A stretch of 64,000 bases of DNA, taken from assembly GCA_900316685.1 (NCBI GenBank), contig ONDS01000006.1, forward strand, positions 84,060 to 148,059, read 5' to 3'. Origin of the DNA: an uncultured Prevotellaceae bacterium. GTDB taxonomy: Bacteria; Bacteroidota; Bacteroidia; Bacteroidales; Bacteroidaceae. Within the stretch, counting starts at the first letter, position 1. Each line of letters opens with the position of its first letter. The position numbers and the translations under genes are program-made. Positions 45,205-52,782 of the stretch are shown piece by piece. Under the pieces are notes generated by a model. It saw only the letters and a list, made by a program, of their open reading frames with translations. It was not told the DNA's origin and searched no databases.

Positions 45205-46196
45205 TGTCTTATTTGAAATAGTCGTTGGGCATTCTTCCATAGGATCATTTCCCGATACGGCGCAAGGTCTGGCTCCGTCGAGAGATACTGTTTCATCCGC
45301 TGAAGACTTTGCGTTAGCACCTGCGGAGCTACATAGGGATAATCGGAACCGTAGAGCAGATGGTCGGGCGTGGTGATGGTGAGCAACATGCGGATGACCT
45401 CTGGCGAGTGTGCCCCAGCGAGGTCGTAGTAGAGGGCTGCAAGATTCTTTTCCCAGTCAATCTCACCCACCATCTTGTTCGCCTGCATCACCGGCACCAG
45501 CGACTTCATGCGGGGCACGGCCAACGGCAGATAGGCACCGCAATGGGGCACCACCACCTTGACGTTCGGATAACGGGCCAATACGTTGCGGCTAATCATG
45601 TTGGAGACGGCACGCGTCGTTTCCGAAAGATATTCCTGCATGGCAAGCGGTGTTTGCTGCATCACCTGGCGATTCACTGGCTCTGGCCGATGGGGATGCA
45701 GAATCACCACGGCCTTTCGTTCATTCAGTACAGCAAATAGCGTATCGAGCTCCGGTGCGCCGAGATATTGTCCCTGAACGTTGGTTGCCAGTTTGATGCC
45801 ATCAGCTTTCAGCGTGTCCAGCGCATAAACGGCCTCACGGATGGCTGCATCAACTTCGGGTAGGGGAAGGGCTGCACAGAACAGGAATCGTCCGGGATGT
45901 TTTTGCTTTAGTTTTGCAGCGGCTTCGTTCGAATTCCTAACAACCTTGGCAGATGTCGGCTGTGGGGCTGCAAGCGTCAGTATCGATGTCTGAACACCCA
46001 CTTCGTCCATCCATTTCAGATGTGTCTCTGCATCATACTTCGGCAAAGGGAATCCCTCATCCATCAGCCGTCCCTCGCTCTCAAGGGCCGACAAAAACTC
46101 AGGAGTGATGATGTGGCTATGCACGTCTATCACATCCTGGGCCATTGCTGTTGTGGCGGTTATAAAGCTCAAAACCAAAAAACTTATTGTTTTCAT
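45201..46196 (-). CDS. Exported amidohydrolase (ACMSD-like metal-dependent hydrolase)
   Basis: A 331-residue TIM-barrel protein with signal peptide (MKTISFLVLSFITATTAMA, mature Gln). Metal ligands are in DVHSHI (HxH), HPHRPEP, PHCGAYLPL and GSDYPY, as in the amidohydrolase-2 family that holds ACMSD and related decarboxylases of aromatic breakdown products. The start at 46196 is chosen for the signal peptide; the -7 box (46202-46209) lies five bases upstream, so the mRNA is nearly leaderless. It is the first gene of an operon with the cupin/CMD fusion, another enzyme class linked to aromatic acids. Confidence 0.88.
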   Translation of the reverse strand: MKTISFLVLSFITATTAMAQDVIDVHSHIITPEFLSALESEGRLMDEGFPLPKYDAETHLKWMDEVGVQTSILTLAAPQPTSAKVVRNSNEAAAKLKQKHPGRFLFCAALPLPEVDAAIREAVYALDTLKADGIKLATNVQGQYLGAPELDTLFAVLNERKAVVILHPHRPEPVNRQVMQQTPLAMQEYLSETTRAVSNMISRNVLARYPNVKVVVPHCGAYLPLAVPRMKSLVPVMQANKMVGEIDWEKNLAALYYDLAGAHSPEVIRMLLTITTPDHLLYGSDYPYVAPQVLTQSLQRMKQYLSTEPDLAPYREMILWKNAQRLFQIRQ

Positions 46197-46201
46197 GAGT
46201 G

Positions 46202-46209
46202 CAAAGGTA
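46202..46209 (-). promoter_or_regulatory. -7 box of the amidohydrolase operon
   Basis: CAAAGGTA (TACCTTTG on the minus strand) ends five bases before the start codon and implies a leaderless or near-leaderless transcript. Confidence 0.6.
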
Positions 46210-46317
46210 CAATGTATTCCGCATACCGGACTTACCCTATTTACGGATACTTTTACATATATTACGGAAAACCTCAAAGCCCGTTCCTTCGTTGGTAGCC
46301 TCTATAGTTCCGGCCTA

Positions 46318-46875
46318 TCAGCGATTACTCTTTGCCCACTTCTGCAACTCTTCCTTTGAAGCACGGTTCAAGAGTTTGCCCTCTTTCCAATTCAAATCGG
46401 GATAGGCGGCTTTCAGGTCGGCACAAGCCTTCTTGATGCTACTGCCTCCTGACGTTGCAAAGGGTATGATGGTCTTACCACTGAAGTCGTATGCTTCCAT
46501 GAACGTGTTGATAATCGTGGGGCAGGTGTACCACCAAATGGGGAAACCCACATATACCACGTCATAGTCTTGCATGTTCTGGAGCTTGGCAGTGATGGCC
46601 GGGCGAGATTGTTTGTCCTGCATCTCCACCGACGAACGGCTTTGCTTGTCATTCCAGTCAAGGTCGGCTTCCGTATAGGGTTGTTCCGGCTTGATCTCAT
46701 GAAGGTCGGCACCTGCCGCCTCTGCCAACTGCTGGGCGACTTCCTGGGTCGTTCCCGATGCCGAGAAATAGGCTACTAATACTTTCTGATCCATTTTCGT
46801 CTCTGTTTTCTTTTGCGAGCAGGCACTGAAACTGACAGCCAGCAGTGCCGTGAGCATCATCATGATTTTTTTCAT
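46318..46875 (-). CDS. Flavodoxin-fold lipoprotein
   Basis: A 185-residue protein with lipoprotein signal ([19 protein letters not shown], lipid Cys19). The flavodoxin fold is complete: [34 protein letters not shown] and [10 protein letters not shown] are the three FMN-binding loops. A short segment with DKQSR occurs twice (about 78-95). It lies three bases after the cupin/monooxygenase gene on the same strand, so both belong to one operon. Anchoring at a membrane would place FMN electron transfer outside the cytosol. Confidence 0.9.
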   Translation of the reverse strand: MKKIMMMLTALLAVSFSACSQKKTETKMDQKVLVAYFSASGTTQEVAQQLAEAAGADLHEIKPEQPYTEADLDWNDKQSRSSVEMQDKQSRPAITAKLQNMQDYDVVYVGFPIWWYTCPTIINTFMEAYDFSGKTIIPFATSGGSSIKKACADLKAAYPDLNWKEGKLLNRASKEELQKWAKSNR

Positions 46876-46878
46876 AAT

Positions 46879-47661
46879 TTATCTTTGTTTGTTGAATATC
46901 AGTTTCATCGTCTCTGGGTCAAGCGGTTGCATGGTGGGTAGCTTCAGGCTCTTCACCATGTGCATCGTGCCCTGCTTGTACTTCTGGAAGTGTTCGGTCT
47001 TGATGTGGCTCTGATAGGCTTCCTCTGAGGCATAGATTTCAAGGATGCGTATCCGCGTGGAATCCTCTGCACTCTGCATGGGGAACAGGCAGATGACACC
47101 AGGCTCGCGCTCCACACTCAGGCGGTCCACCTCGTTGGCATATTTCAGGTATTCCTGCAGATGTTCTGGATATACCTCAATGTCTGCTAACCGTACTATC
47201 ATGGTCTCATATTTGAGGGGGGATGTAAATTCCTCGTCGGTCACTTTTGCCAACTGCACGGCATGCTCCTCACCTGGTACGATGTCGCTGACCGTCATGC
47301 ACTCGCAGTCGCTCCATGGTGTGGCACCATTCCAATGGCGTACGTTGGGAGCTGTCGTCACCACATCGCCCTTGCGGAGCAGCTGCTTGGGTTTGCCCTC
47401 TTCCTGATAGTAGGCCTCGCCGCTTAGCACCATCAGCACCTGAGTGGCTTCCGGGTGATAATGCCACGAATTGCGACTACCCCGCTCAAAAAGGAAGTTG
47501 CTGGTCATATGATGCTCACTACGGCTCAGTACCGAGATATGTACCTTGCCCGTGTTAAACTCGGCAGGTGCCGTGAACTTTGTTGGGAATATCGTCTCTT
47601 GCGCCACAGCCGTGATGGATAGCACGAGGGCAAAAAGCATGAGAAATAGTTTCTGTTTCAT
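46879..47661 (-). CDS. Exported cupin / antibiotic-biosynthesis-monooxygenase-like protein
   Basis: A 260-residue exported protein (signal MKQKLFLMLFALVLSITAVA, mature Gln). The cupin barrel (about 35-125) has metal ligands in NSWHYHPEATQV and HWNG; the ABM-like ferredoxin-fold domain (about 145-235) has VRLADIEVYPEHLQEYLKY and HFQKYKQGTMHMV. ABM proteins oxidise quinols or polyphenols without a metal. An ATG two codons upstream (47667) is equally possible. A -7 box lies at 47686-47693. It forms an operon with the lipoprotein flavodoxin. Confidence 0.87.
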   Translation of the reverse strand: MKQKLFLMLFALVLSITAVAQETIFPTKFTAPAEFNTGKVHISVLSRSEHHMTSNFLFERGSRNSWHYHPEATQVLMVLSGEAYYQEEGKPKQLLRKGDVVTTAPNVRHWNGATPWSDCECMTVSDIVPGEEHAVQLAKVTDEEFTSPLKYETMIVRLADIEVYPEHLQEYLKYANEVDRLSVEREPGVICLFPMQSAEDSTRIRILEIYASEEAYQSHIKTEHFQKYKQGTMHMVKSLKLPTMQPLDPETMKLIFNKQR

Positions 47662-47667
47662 TGTCAC

Positions 47668-48059
47668 TAATTGTTATTTCCGTTGCAAAGGTACACATTT
47701 CCTATTATATTCGACTTACACAGATTCCTGCTTTTTCTACCTGAATTACAGAATCGTCCCAACATCCGAGCATGTGGAGGCTCGATTGTTGCCATTACAG
47801 AACTGCCTCCGAGCGCATGGGACTCGTCAGAAATGACTACATGAGGCTGTCGGAGTGGAAAGAGTTTTGTCGCGATAATCTTTAGGTTGGTCTGTTTGTA
47901 GGTGATGCGAAAAGTGTTGGCTCTCTTCTCAATAAGATTCGATTGTAAACGTAGTTGCTTTCCCGCCATTCCAAGCATTTGTCATAAGAATATTGCAGAA
48001 ATCCGTCATATCTTATGTGATTTTAGCAGTTCAAGGCATATAATTCAAAGATTATTGTG
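47668..48059. other. Gap with a possible gene remnant
   Basis: This stretch holds the -7 box of the cupin/ABM gene (CAAAGGTA, 47686-47693). At 47772-47885 (+) a short frame reads SERMGLVRNDYMRLSEW and ends KEFCRDNL, protein-like but without a proper start; neighbouring frames carry further protein-like text, so it may be the frame-shifted 3' end of a lost gene. I see nothing else. Confidence 0.3.
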
Positions 48060-48071
48060 TATTTTTGCAGC

Positions 48072-48245
48072 GGATTCCGAAAGGAAGCGGGTTCTAACGT
48101 CTACGAATCACCACCTCGAAAACAAAGAACCCAAATAAAAACTATCAAGAGCGTGTGCGCTTCTATGCGCAGACGTTTCTATGGATAGTTGAGGTTTGTG
48201 GTGAACCTTGTAGACGCGTAGAGATTGTCTGCGCGTTTCATTTTT
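48072..48245 (+). ncRNA. Candidate structured small RNA (about 170 nt)
   Basis: A -7 box TATTTTTG (48060-48067) is followed by a non-coding stretch with many complementary segments and a terminator. Helices: TTCC-GAAA-GGAA (48075-48086); GGGTTCT (48089-48095) with AGAACCC (48126-48132); CGTCTAC (48098-48104) with GTAGACG (48210-48216); TCACCAC (48108-48114) with GTGGTGA (48198-48204); ACTATC with GATAGT around an inner hairpin closed by GCGC/GCGC (about 48141-48190). The long-range arms form a rod like 6S RNA, but the GGGTTCT helix crosses them, so a pseudoknot or two states is implied. No known family could be assigned. Confidence 0.5.
48215..48245 (+). terminator. Terminator of the candidate small RNA
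   Basis: CGCGTAGA (48215-48222) pairs with TCTGCGCG (48228-48235), one G-T wobble, over a five-base loop, followed by TTTCATTTTTG. Its first two bases overlap the closing helix of the RNA. Confidence 0.7.
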
Positions 48246-48272
48246 GAAAGTAAAACTTTAATTGTATTAGAT

Positions 48273-49238
48273 ATGAAACAGGTTCTTCCAATTGTTTTGG
48301 CAATTTGCACGTTGTTTTTCGTATCTTGCAAAAGTAAAGGTGAGAATGCAAAGGAGGTTATGAATGAAAACATCAACATTGCCTACACGCTCCTTGACAA
48401 TGCGGCTTCACAACCCGAAACAGACTTGCATATCCCTATGGGATTCGTCCTGAATTGTACAGAAACGGAATTTAAGAAGCATTGCGATGAATGGATAGAG
48501 AAAAACGGTGGAAGGCATGACGGCTATCTCGTCTATCTTAAAACAAAGGAATTCGGTGGAGTGGAGAGAGAAGTCAGGATATCTAAATTCAACTATTTCA
48601 GTGACCTTAATACGGAAACGGAATTCATAAGTGAAATATCATTCCTCTTTGATGAATATAGGGAAGATAAAAATTCAAACGGAGGATGGCAAGTTTTGCT
48701 GGATTCCATTAGCAAAAAGTTCGATGATTCTTGGGAAACGGCAGAATTCAATCTTGACGATGCTGATTCTGACGGTTCTGGAACGCGATACGACTTTAGC
48801 AATAAGTATTACAAGTATTGGGTAAGGGGCAACATGGCTGTTGAATTTAACTACGAAGGTATGCCAGGTTATGCTTCGCTTGGATTCTACAATGTTCCTA
48901 AATATGGAACTAAGTTCTTTAAGGAAAACGTACAGAGGGTACTTGATATTCATGAAGAGGTAAAGCAGAAATTGGAACGAGAGAGAAACCTTCCAAAGAT
49001 ACAAAATAGTCCTTGGGATGGTTCGGTATACCAAGTAGAGAATTATTTGAAGGAAAATCTTAAAGATCCAGATAGCTATCAAAGCATCGAATGGAGTTCT
49101 GTTGTCGAGAAGAACGGTAATTATCAGGTCAGGCACAAATACAGGGCAAATAATTCCTTCGGTGGATATGTGGTAGAGAATTGCATTTTTACACTTAGCA
49201 AAGAAGGAAATGTAATTGACGTACTTAAACTCCAATAA
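48273..49238 (+). CDS. Hypothetical lipoprotein
   Basis: A 321-residue protein. The start at 48273 opens MKQVLPIVLAICTLFFVSCKS, a lipoprotein signal with lipid Cys at about 19; an ATG 16 codons upstream lies inside the small-RNA terminator region. The mature part is hydrophilic with many aromatic and charged residues (PMGFVLNCTETEFKKHCDEW at 52-71 or so; GYASLGFYNVPKYGTKFFKEN), and the last 90 residues (VYQVENYLKENLKDPDSYQS, YRANNSFGGYVVENCIF) form a domain often seen at the end of Bacteroidetes lipoproteins. The codon use is more A/T-rich than in the core genes, which suggests recent arrival. The function is unknown. Confidence 0.75.
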   Translation: MKQVLPIVLAICTLFFVSCKSKGENAKEVMNENINIAYTLLDNAASQPETDLHIPMGFVLNCTETEFKKHCDEWIEKNGGRHDGYLVYLKTKEFGGVEREVRISKFNYFSDLNTETEFISEISFLFDEYREDKNSNGGWQVLLDSISKKFDDSWETAEFNLDDADSDGSGTRYDFSNKYYKYWVRGNMAVEFNYEGMPGYASLGFYNVPKYGTKFFKENVQRVLDIHEEVKQKLERERNLPKIQNSPWDGSVYQVENYLKENLKDPDSYQSIEWSSVVEKNGNYQVRHKYRANNSFGGYVVENCIFTLSKEGNVIDVLKLQ

Positions 49239-49240
49239 AT

Positions 49241-50170
49241 ATGGCTCTAATTAAATGTCCAGAATGTGGCAATGAAGTTTCAAGTTCAGCTGCTTCTTGT
49301 CCTAAATGCGGTTATCCTATCGCGAACTTGCCATCGGCAAGTCGTAATCTTGATCCATTTGTGCAGGCAACTGCAAGTAACAACGAGGTGGAAGTTCATG
49401 AACCATTCCCACCTCTTCCCACGGTGATGAATGTCGGAAAACAGATTGTGAACTGGGGGCTTGATGCTGCTATACAAGATGCATATTATGTGCAGGAAAT
49501 CAACTACACTAATTACATCAAGGAGGGTAAGGTTAGTATCATGGCTCATACAAACGGCATTTGTATATCTGGCGGGCTAAACTACTTCTATATTAGTCAT
49601 GACCAAATTATTGACATGAAGTTCGTCACTCACAAACAACTATCAACAGAAAAGAAATCTGTCATAGGACGAGCAGTTGTCGGTGGTGTTTTGTTAGGCC
49701 CACTTGCAGCAGTTGTTGGCGGCATGTCGGGTATTGGAACAAAGACTAAGAAGCTGGGAAATTATCTTTTTGTTATCAATTTTTGGGATGTTTATACACA
49801 TCAAGTTCAAACCCTTTTCATCTGTACTAAGGTAGAGTATCTGAACTTTATCAATCGCGTAGAGAAGGAAAAGGAGCAACACAATACTCCAGAAGGAAAC
49901 AACTATGTTTGCAACATTCTGGATGATAGTGGAAGCATATCTGATGCAAAAGCTATTGAGGCACTAAAAACAGTCGGCGAAATGAAACTTGCATCAGCAA
50001 TTGGCATAATAGAAGGATGCGGTGATGCTACTGCTCTCCAAAAGGTGAAAACAATTGGTTCAAGGAATCAGGTAGATACATCCCAATACAAGAGTTCTGG
50101 CTGTATGGTTACACTTCTAATGATAATGGCGAGCCTTATTTCTTTAGTGGCTTTGTTCGTAATCATTTAA
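49241..50170 (+). CDS. Zinc-ribbon protein with C-terminal membrane helix
   Basis: A 309-residue protein beginning with a zinc ribbon (MALIKCPECGNEVSSSAASC, then PKCGYPI), followed by a linker, a central domain of PH-like or SHOCT-associated shape (VSIMAHTNGICISGGLNYFYI; KSVIGRAVVGGVLLGPLAAVVGG) and a C-terminal membrane helix (about 288-308). It begins two bases after the hypothetical lipoprotein gene, with the same A/T-rich base use, so the two probably arrived together. Proteins of this layout are common near mobile or defence genes, but no function can be given. Confidence 0.72.
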   Translation: MALIKCPECGNEVSSSAASCPKCGYPIANLPSASRNLDPFVQATASNNEVEVHEPFPPLPTVMNVGKQIVNWGLDAAIQDAYYVQEINYTNYIKEGKVSIMAHTNGICISGGLNYFYISHDQIIDMKFVTHKQLSTEKKSVIGRAVVGGVLLGPLAAVVGGMSGIGTKTKKLGNYLFVINFWDVYTHQVQTLFICTKVEYLNFINRVEKEKEQHNTPEGNNYVCNILDDSGSISDAKAIEALKTVGEMKLASAIGIIEGCGDATALQKVKTIGSRNQVDTSQYKSSGCMVTLLMIMASLISLVALFVII

Positions 50171-50177
50171 CAAACGA

Positions 50178-50222
50178 TGAGCGGAAGCCACGCCACATTC
50201 GTCGGCCACGGCTTCCCGCTCT
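50178..50222 (+). terminator. Hairpin after the zinc-ribbon gene
   Basis: GAGCGGAAGCC pairs with GGCTTCCCGCTC (one bulge) around a loop of about 20 bases. No good T run follows, so it may be a processing or stabilising hairpin. Confidence 0.45.
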
Positions 50223-50272
50223 TACGTTGCTCCACATTATTATATCTTATACTCTCTCGTTTCCTTTTGTCC

Positions 50273-50390
50273 CTAACGGATAGATTCTTTATACTGGGCA
50301 TTGAAATCTTTGAGTTCCGACTCGTCAATATCGAGTGAGGTTACGTAGCGGGCTTTTTGTGACTCGTAAGTTTCTCGTACAGTCTGATGA
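50273..50390 (-). pseudogene. Coding remnant downstream of HepT
   Basis: In one frame the minus strand reads HQTVRETYESQKARYVTS then LDIDESELKDFNAQYKESIR and a stop at 50273-50275. The text is strongly protein-like but has no start codon, being closed upstream by a TAG within the hepT 3' end. It is likely the tail of a gene lost by deletion. Confidence 0.4.
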
Positions 50391-50888
50391 TTATAACACT
50401 CCTATCTCTTCAGCGGTCAGACCAGTGTACTTCTCAATCTTTTCTACGTCCATTCCATCGGCTTTCATGCTGCGCGCAACCTTTACGATATCCTCCATAT
50501 TTGCATCGTCGAACTCGTCTGGGAGGGACTGCCATTCGTCCCAGTCGGTCTCAGCGAGATAACGCTGTACCTGTTCCTTTAATACGGGAATGTCATTAAC
50601 GGCAGTATTGTAAAGCTCTCTGTCGTCGATGGTGGCATAGTCGTGAACCAAGACGTGGCGCATACCTTGCACGAATTTCCACGGTGTGGCAGGATGTGCC
50701 TTCTTGAAGGTTTTCGTCAGCATGTAGGCTGCCTCGCCAACAACCTCTACATTCTTCATCACGGAATAGTAGGTGCGCTTGTCGGCCAGGAATTTCTCAA
50801 AGGAATAGCCTTCGATGAGCATCGTCACGCTGTCAGAGTACTCGATGATGTCCTCCAATCGTCCTTTATCCCTCGCTCTTTCTCTCAT
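50391..50888 (-). CDS. HepT-like toxin (HEPN ribonuclease family) with C-terminal extension
   Basis: A 165-residue HEPN protein. The RX4HXY motif of HepT is intact at Arg77-x4-His82-x-Tyr84 (RHVLVHDY). HepT proteins act as RNases or as partners whose Tyr is AMPylated by MntA. Residues about 125-165, after the HEPN fold, add MEDIVKVARSMKADGMDVEK and IEKYTGLTAEEIGVL, a helical end of the kind also seen at the C-terminus of Rpn/YhgA-type nucleases. It overlaps the mntA 3' end by 23 bases. Confidence 0.85.
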   Translation of the reverse strand: MRERARDKGRLEDIIEYSDSVTMLIEGYSFEKFLADKRTYYSVMKNVEVVGEAAYMLTKTFKKAHPATPWKFVQGMRHVLVHDYATIDDRELYNTAVNDIPVLKEQVQRYLAETDWDEWQSLPDEFDDANMEDIVKVARSMKADGMDVEKIEKYTGLTAEEIGVL

Positions 50889-51174
50889 AGATTAAGATTT
50901 TATCACGGTTGGCTGTTTCTGCGGCATAGGGACGGAGAGTGCCCTCCACTACCAAATCAACTTCGCGGCCAAGCAGTTCCTGCAAGTCCATCAGCATACC
51001 ACCATGGGTGAAGAGCGTGAAAGGTTTACCAGAATAGTCGGGCACGAAAAGAATGTCGACGTCACTCCTCGGTGTCTCTTCGCCACGGGCGAAGGAGCCG
51101 AAGAGCCATGCCTTCAGGACTGGCTGGGTCTTGAAATAGTCGGCAATTGTCTGCTGCATCGTCTGTGTACTCAT
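50866..51174 (-). CDS. MntA-like minimal nucleotidyltransferase antitoxin
   Basis: A 102-residue MNT protein. The catalytic motif GSx10DxD is intact (Gly26-Ser27, Asp38, Asp40 in GSFARGEETPRSDVD), with a third acidic residue in REVDLVVEG. Its relatives neutralise HepT by adding AMP groups to the toxin Tyr. The gene comes first and overlaps hepT, the usual order for this module. A -7 box CAAAGTTA (51201-51208) lies upstream on the minus strand. Confidence 0.88.
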   Translation of the reverse strand: MSTQTMQQTIADYFKTQPVLKAWLFGSFARGEETPRSDVDILFVPDYSGKPFTLFTHGGMLMDLQELLGREVDLVVEGTLRPYAAETANRDKILIYERKSEG

Positions 51175-51200
51175 AAGTGTATCGTTTTAGAATCTGGCAA

Positions 51201-51301
51201 CAAAGTTACATTTTTTTTCACAAACTTGTTGCGCTTTGCCGTTAAAAGTGACAAAAGGCGGGCAAAAGTGCTTTGTTTTGTCACTTTCGTCCGCCTTTTG
51301 T
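51201..51301. promoter_or_regulatory. mntA promoter and two competing hairpins
   Basis: The mntA -7 box is at 51201-51208. Next to it two inverted repeats share bases: AAAGTGACAAAA (51245-51256) with TTTTGTCACTTT (51276-51287), and ACAAAAGGCGG (51251-51261) with CCGCCTTTTGT (51291-51301). Only one can form at a time. They lie just after the SUMF1/flavodoxin gene and may be its terminator. Confidence 0.5.
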
Positions 51302-51315
51302 GTACAAATCTTTAG

Positions 51316-52782
51316 TTACTGCACGATGATCTTTTTTCCATCCACGATGTTGATGCCTTTTTGCATCGTATTATGGGGGGTACCGTTGAGGGTATAGTAC
51401 GCGCCGTCACTGATATTTCCCTGGTTCGCGGTGCGTATGTTGGAAGTCTGCTGCTGATACTGACTGATGCCGTCGAGCCAGGCGCGGATGGCTGAGCGGT
51501 CGTAGGAGGAATAGGTGACATCGAGACCTTTGAGGATAACACTCTTGGGAGCCAGCTTGGCAATGGCGCTGATGGTCTGGCCGAAGCGTCCGCCACCCAT
51601 CGAGCAGAAGGGTACGATGGTCTTGCCGCTGAAATCGTCGTGCTTCAGGAATGAGCGGACGGGAGCGGGAATGGATGCCCACCAGTTGCAGTAGCCCAGA
51701 AGGATGACATCGTAGTCGGCCAGGTTGGGCACGTAGGCTTTCAGTTCGGGAACGGCCTGATTGCGATACTCTGTGAGTGTCTCGGCATAGAGACCTTGTG
51801 AATTGTAGGTGGCCGAATAAGGTGTGGCTCGCTCAATACGGAAGATGTCGTAGCCTGTCATCTCGTGGATGATCTGTGCCAGACCGTCGGTGTTGCCCGT
51901 CTGCGAAAAATAGGCGATGAGCACCTTTCCGCCGGGATTCTTGGCCTTGGCTGTGCTGATGCTCTTCCGCTCGCCCGAAGCCGAGGCGGCACTTCGTACC
52001 ACACGGAAACCTGTAGCATAAAGCGGAACATCGGCAGGGAAGGCACTACGATAGGCCGAGCGGATATGTTTGGGGAAATCGTTCCAACCACCGCCGCGCA
52101 CAACTTTGTATCGGCCTTCTTCGGGATTCGTACCATATTCGGCATACCAGTCCCATGTCCATTCAGCCACATTGCCGTGCATGTTGTGCAGCCCGTAGCC
52201 ATTGGCGGGATATTCCGTGACCGCCACCGTGTGTTGCAGGTAGCCGTTCACCCAGTGGCCGCTGGCATCGTTGTTGTAGCCGTAGGCATTATAGCAGTTG
52301 GCATCCGAGTCGTGAACATAGTCGCCAAAGCTGAATGGTGTCTGCCGTCCGCCACGGGCTGCATACTCCCATTCAGCCTCCGTAGGCAGACGATAGCCGT
52401 TGGCATCGAGTCGCCAGGTGACGGTGGTGCCATTTATCGTGTAACAGGGTGTCAAACCCTCGCGCTGACTGAGCGCATTGCAGTAGGCTACGGCATCATA
52501 CCAAGTCACATTCTCTACTGGCAGACTGCCGCCTCTGTGTTCGCTGGGATTACTGCCAATCACCGCCTCGTACTCCTGCTGCGAAACCTCCGTGGCCGAC
52601 ATCAGAAAGTCCTGCACCGTCACCTCATGCCGAGTCTCATCGGCATCGCGTTCCGCTTCCGTGGTGGGGCTTCCCATCTGGAACGTTCCTCCTTTTACAA
52701 GCACTATTCCGTCGTTCTGCGCATCAACGGAACATGACGACATTGCCACCATCGTAGCCATTACCATTAGCAGTTTTCTCAT
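51316..52782 (-). CDS. SUMF1-like/flavodoxin fusion lipoprotein
   Basis: A 488-residue protein. Lipoprotein-like signal (lipid Cys17 in MSSCS), then a formylglycine-generating-enzyme-like (SUMF1) domain at about 24-265 (RLPTEAEWEYAARGG 131-145, GNVAEWTWDW 203-212, GFRVVR 258-263). The active-site Cys of true FGE is not evident, so it is probably a structural or binding member. A linker leads to a flavodoxin domain at about 286-440 (YFSQTGNTDG, GYCNWWASIPAPVRSF, CSMGGGRFGQT). The last 30 residues end GINIVDGKKIIVQ, a tail typical of secreted Prevotella proteins. Stop and start overlap with the flavodoxin gene upstream (ATGA). Confidence 0.88.
   Translation of the reverse strand: MRKLLMVMATMVAMSSCSVDAQNDGIVLVKGGTFQMGSPTTEAERDADETRHEVTVQDFLMSATEVSQQEYEAVIGSNPSEHRGGSLPVENVTWYDAVAYCNALSQREGLTPCYTINGTTVTWRLDANGYRLPTEAEWEYAARGGRQTPFSFGDYVHDSDANCYNAYGYNNDASGHWVNGYLQHTVAVTEYPANGYGLHNMHGNVAEWTWDWYAEYGTNPEEGRYKVVRGGGWNDFPKHIRSAYRSAFPADVPLYATGFRVVRSAASASGERKSISTAKAKNPGGKVLIAYFSQTGNTDGLAQIIHEMTGYDIFRIERATPYSATYNSQGLYAETLTEYRNQAVPELKAYVPNLADYDVILLGYCNWWASIPAPVRSFLKHDDFSGKTIVPFCSMGGGRFGQTISAIAKLAPKSVILKGLDVTYSSYDRSAIRAWLDGISQYQQQTSNIRTANQGNISDGAYYTLNGTPHNTMQKGINIVDGKKIIVQ

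Noticed and set aside
47667-47978. 103-codon minus-strand frame in the gap before the small RNA
   Set aside because: No start context, overlaps promoter of the cupin/ABM gene, and no domain seen; the plus strand shows equally protein-like fragments.
48072-48245. Small RNA considered as SRP RNA, tmRNA or a known riboswitch
   Set aside because: It lacks the SRP apical motif and tmRNA ends, and no riboswitch core was recognised; 6S-like shape is only a resemblance.
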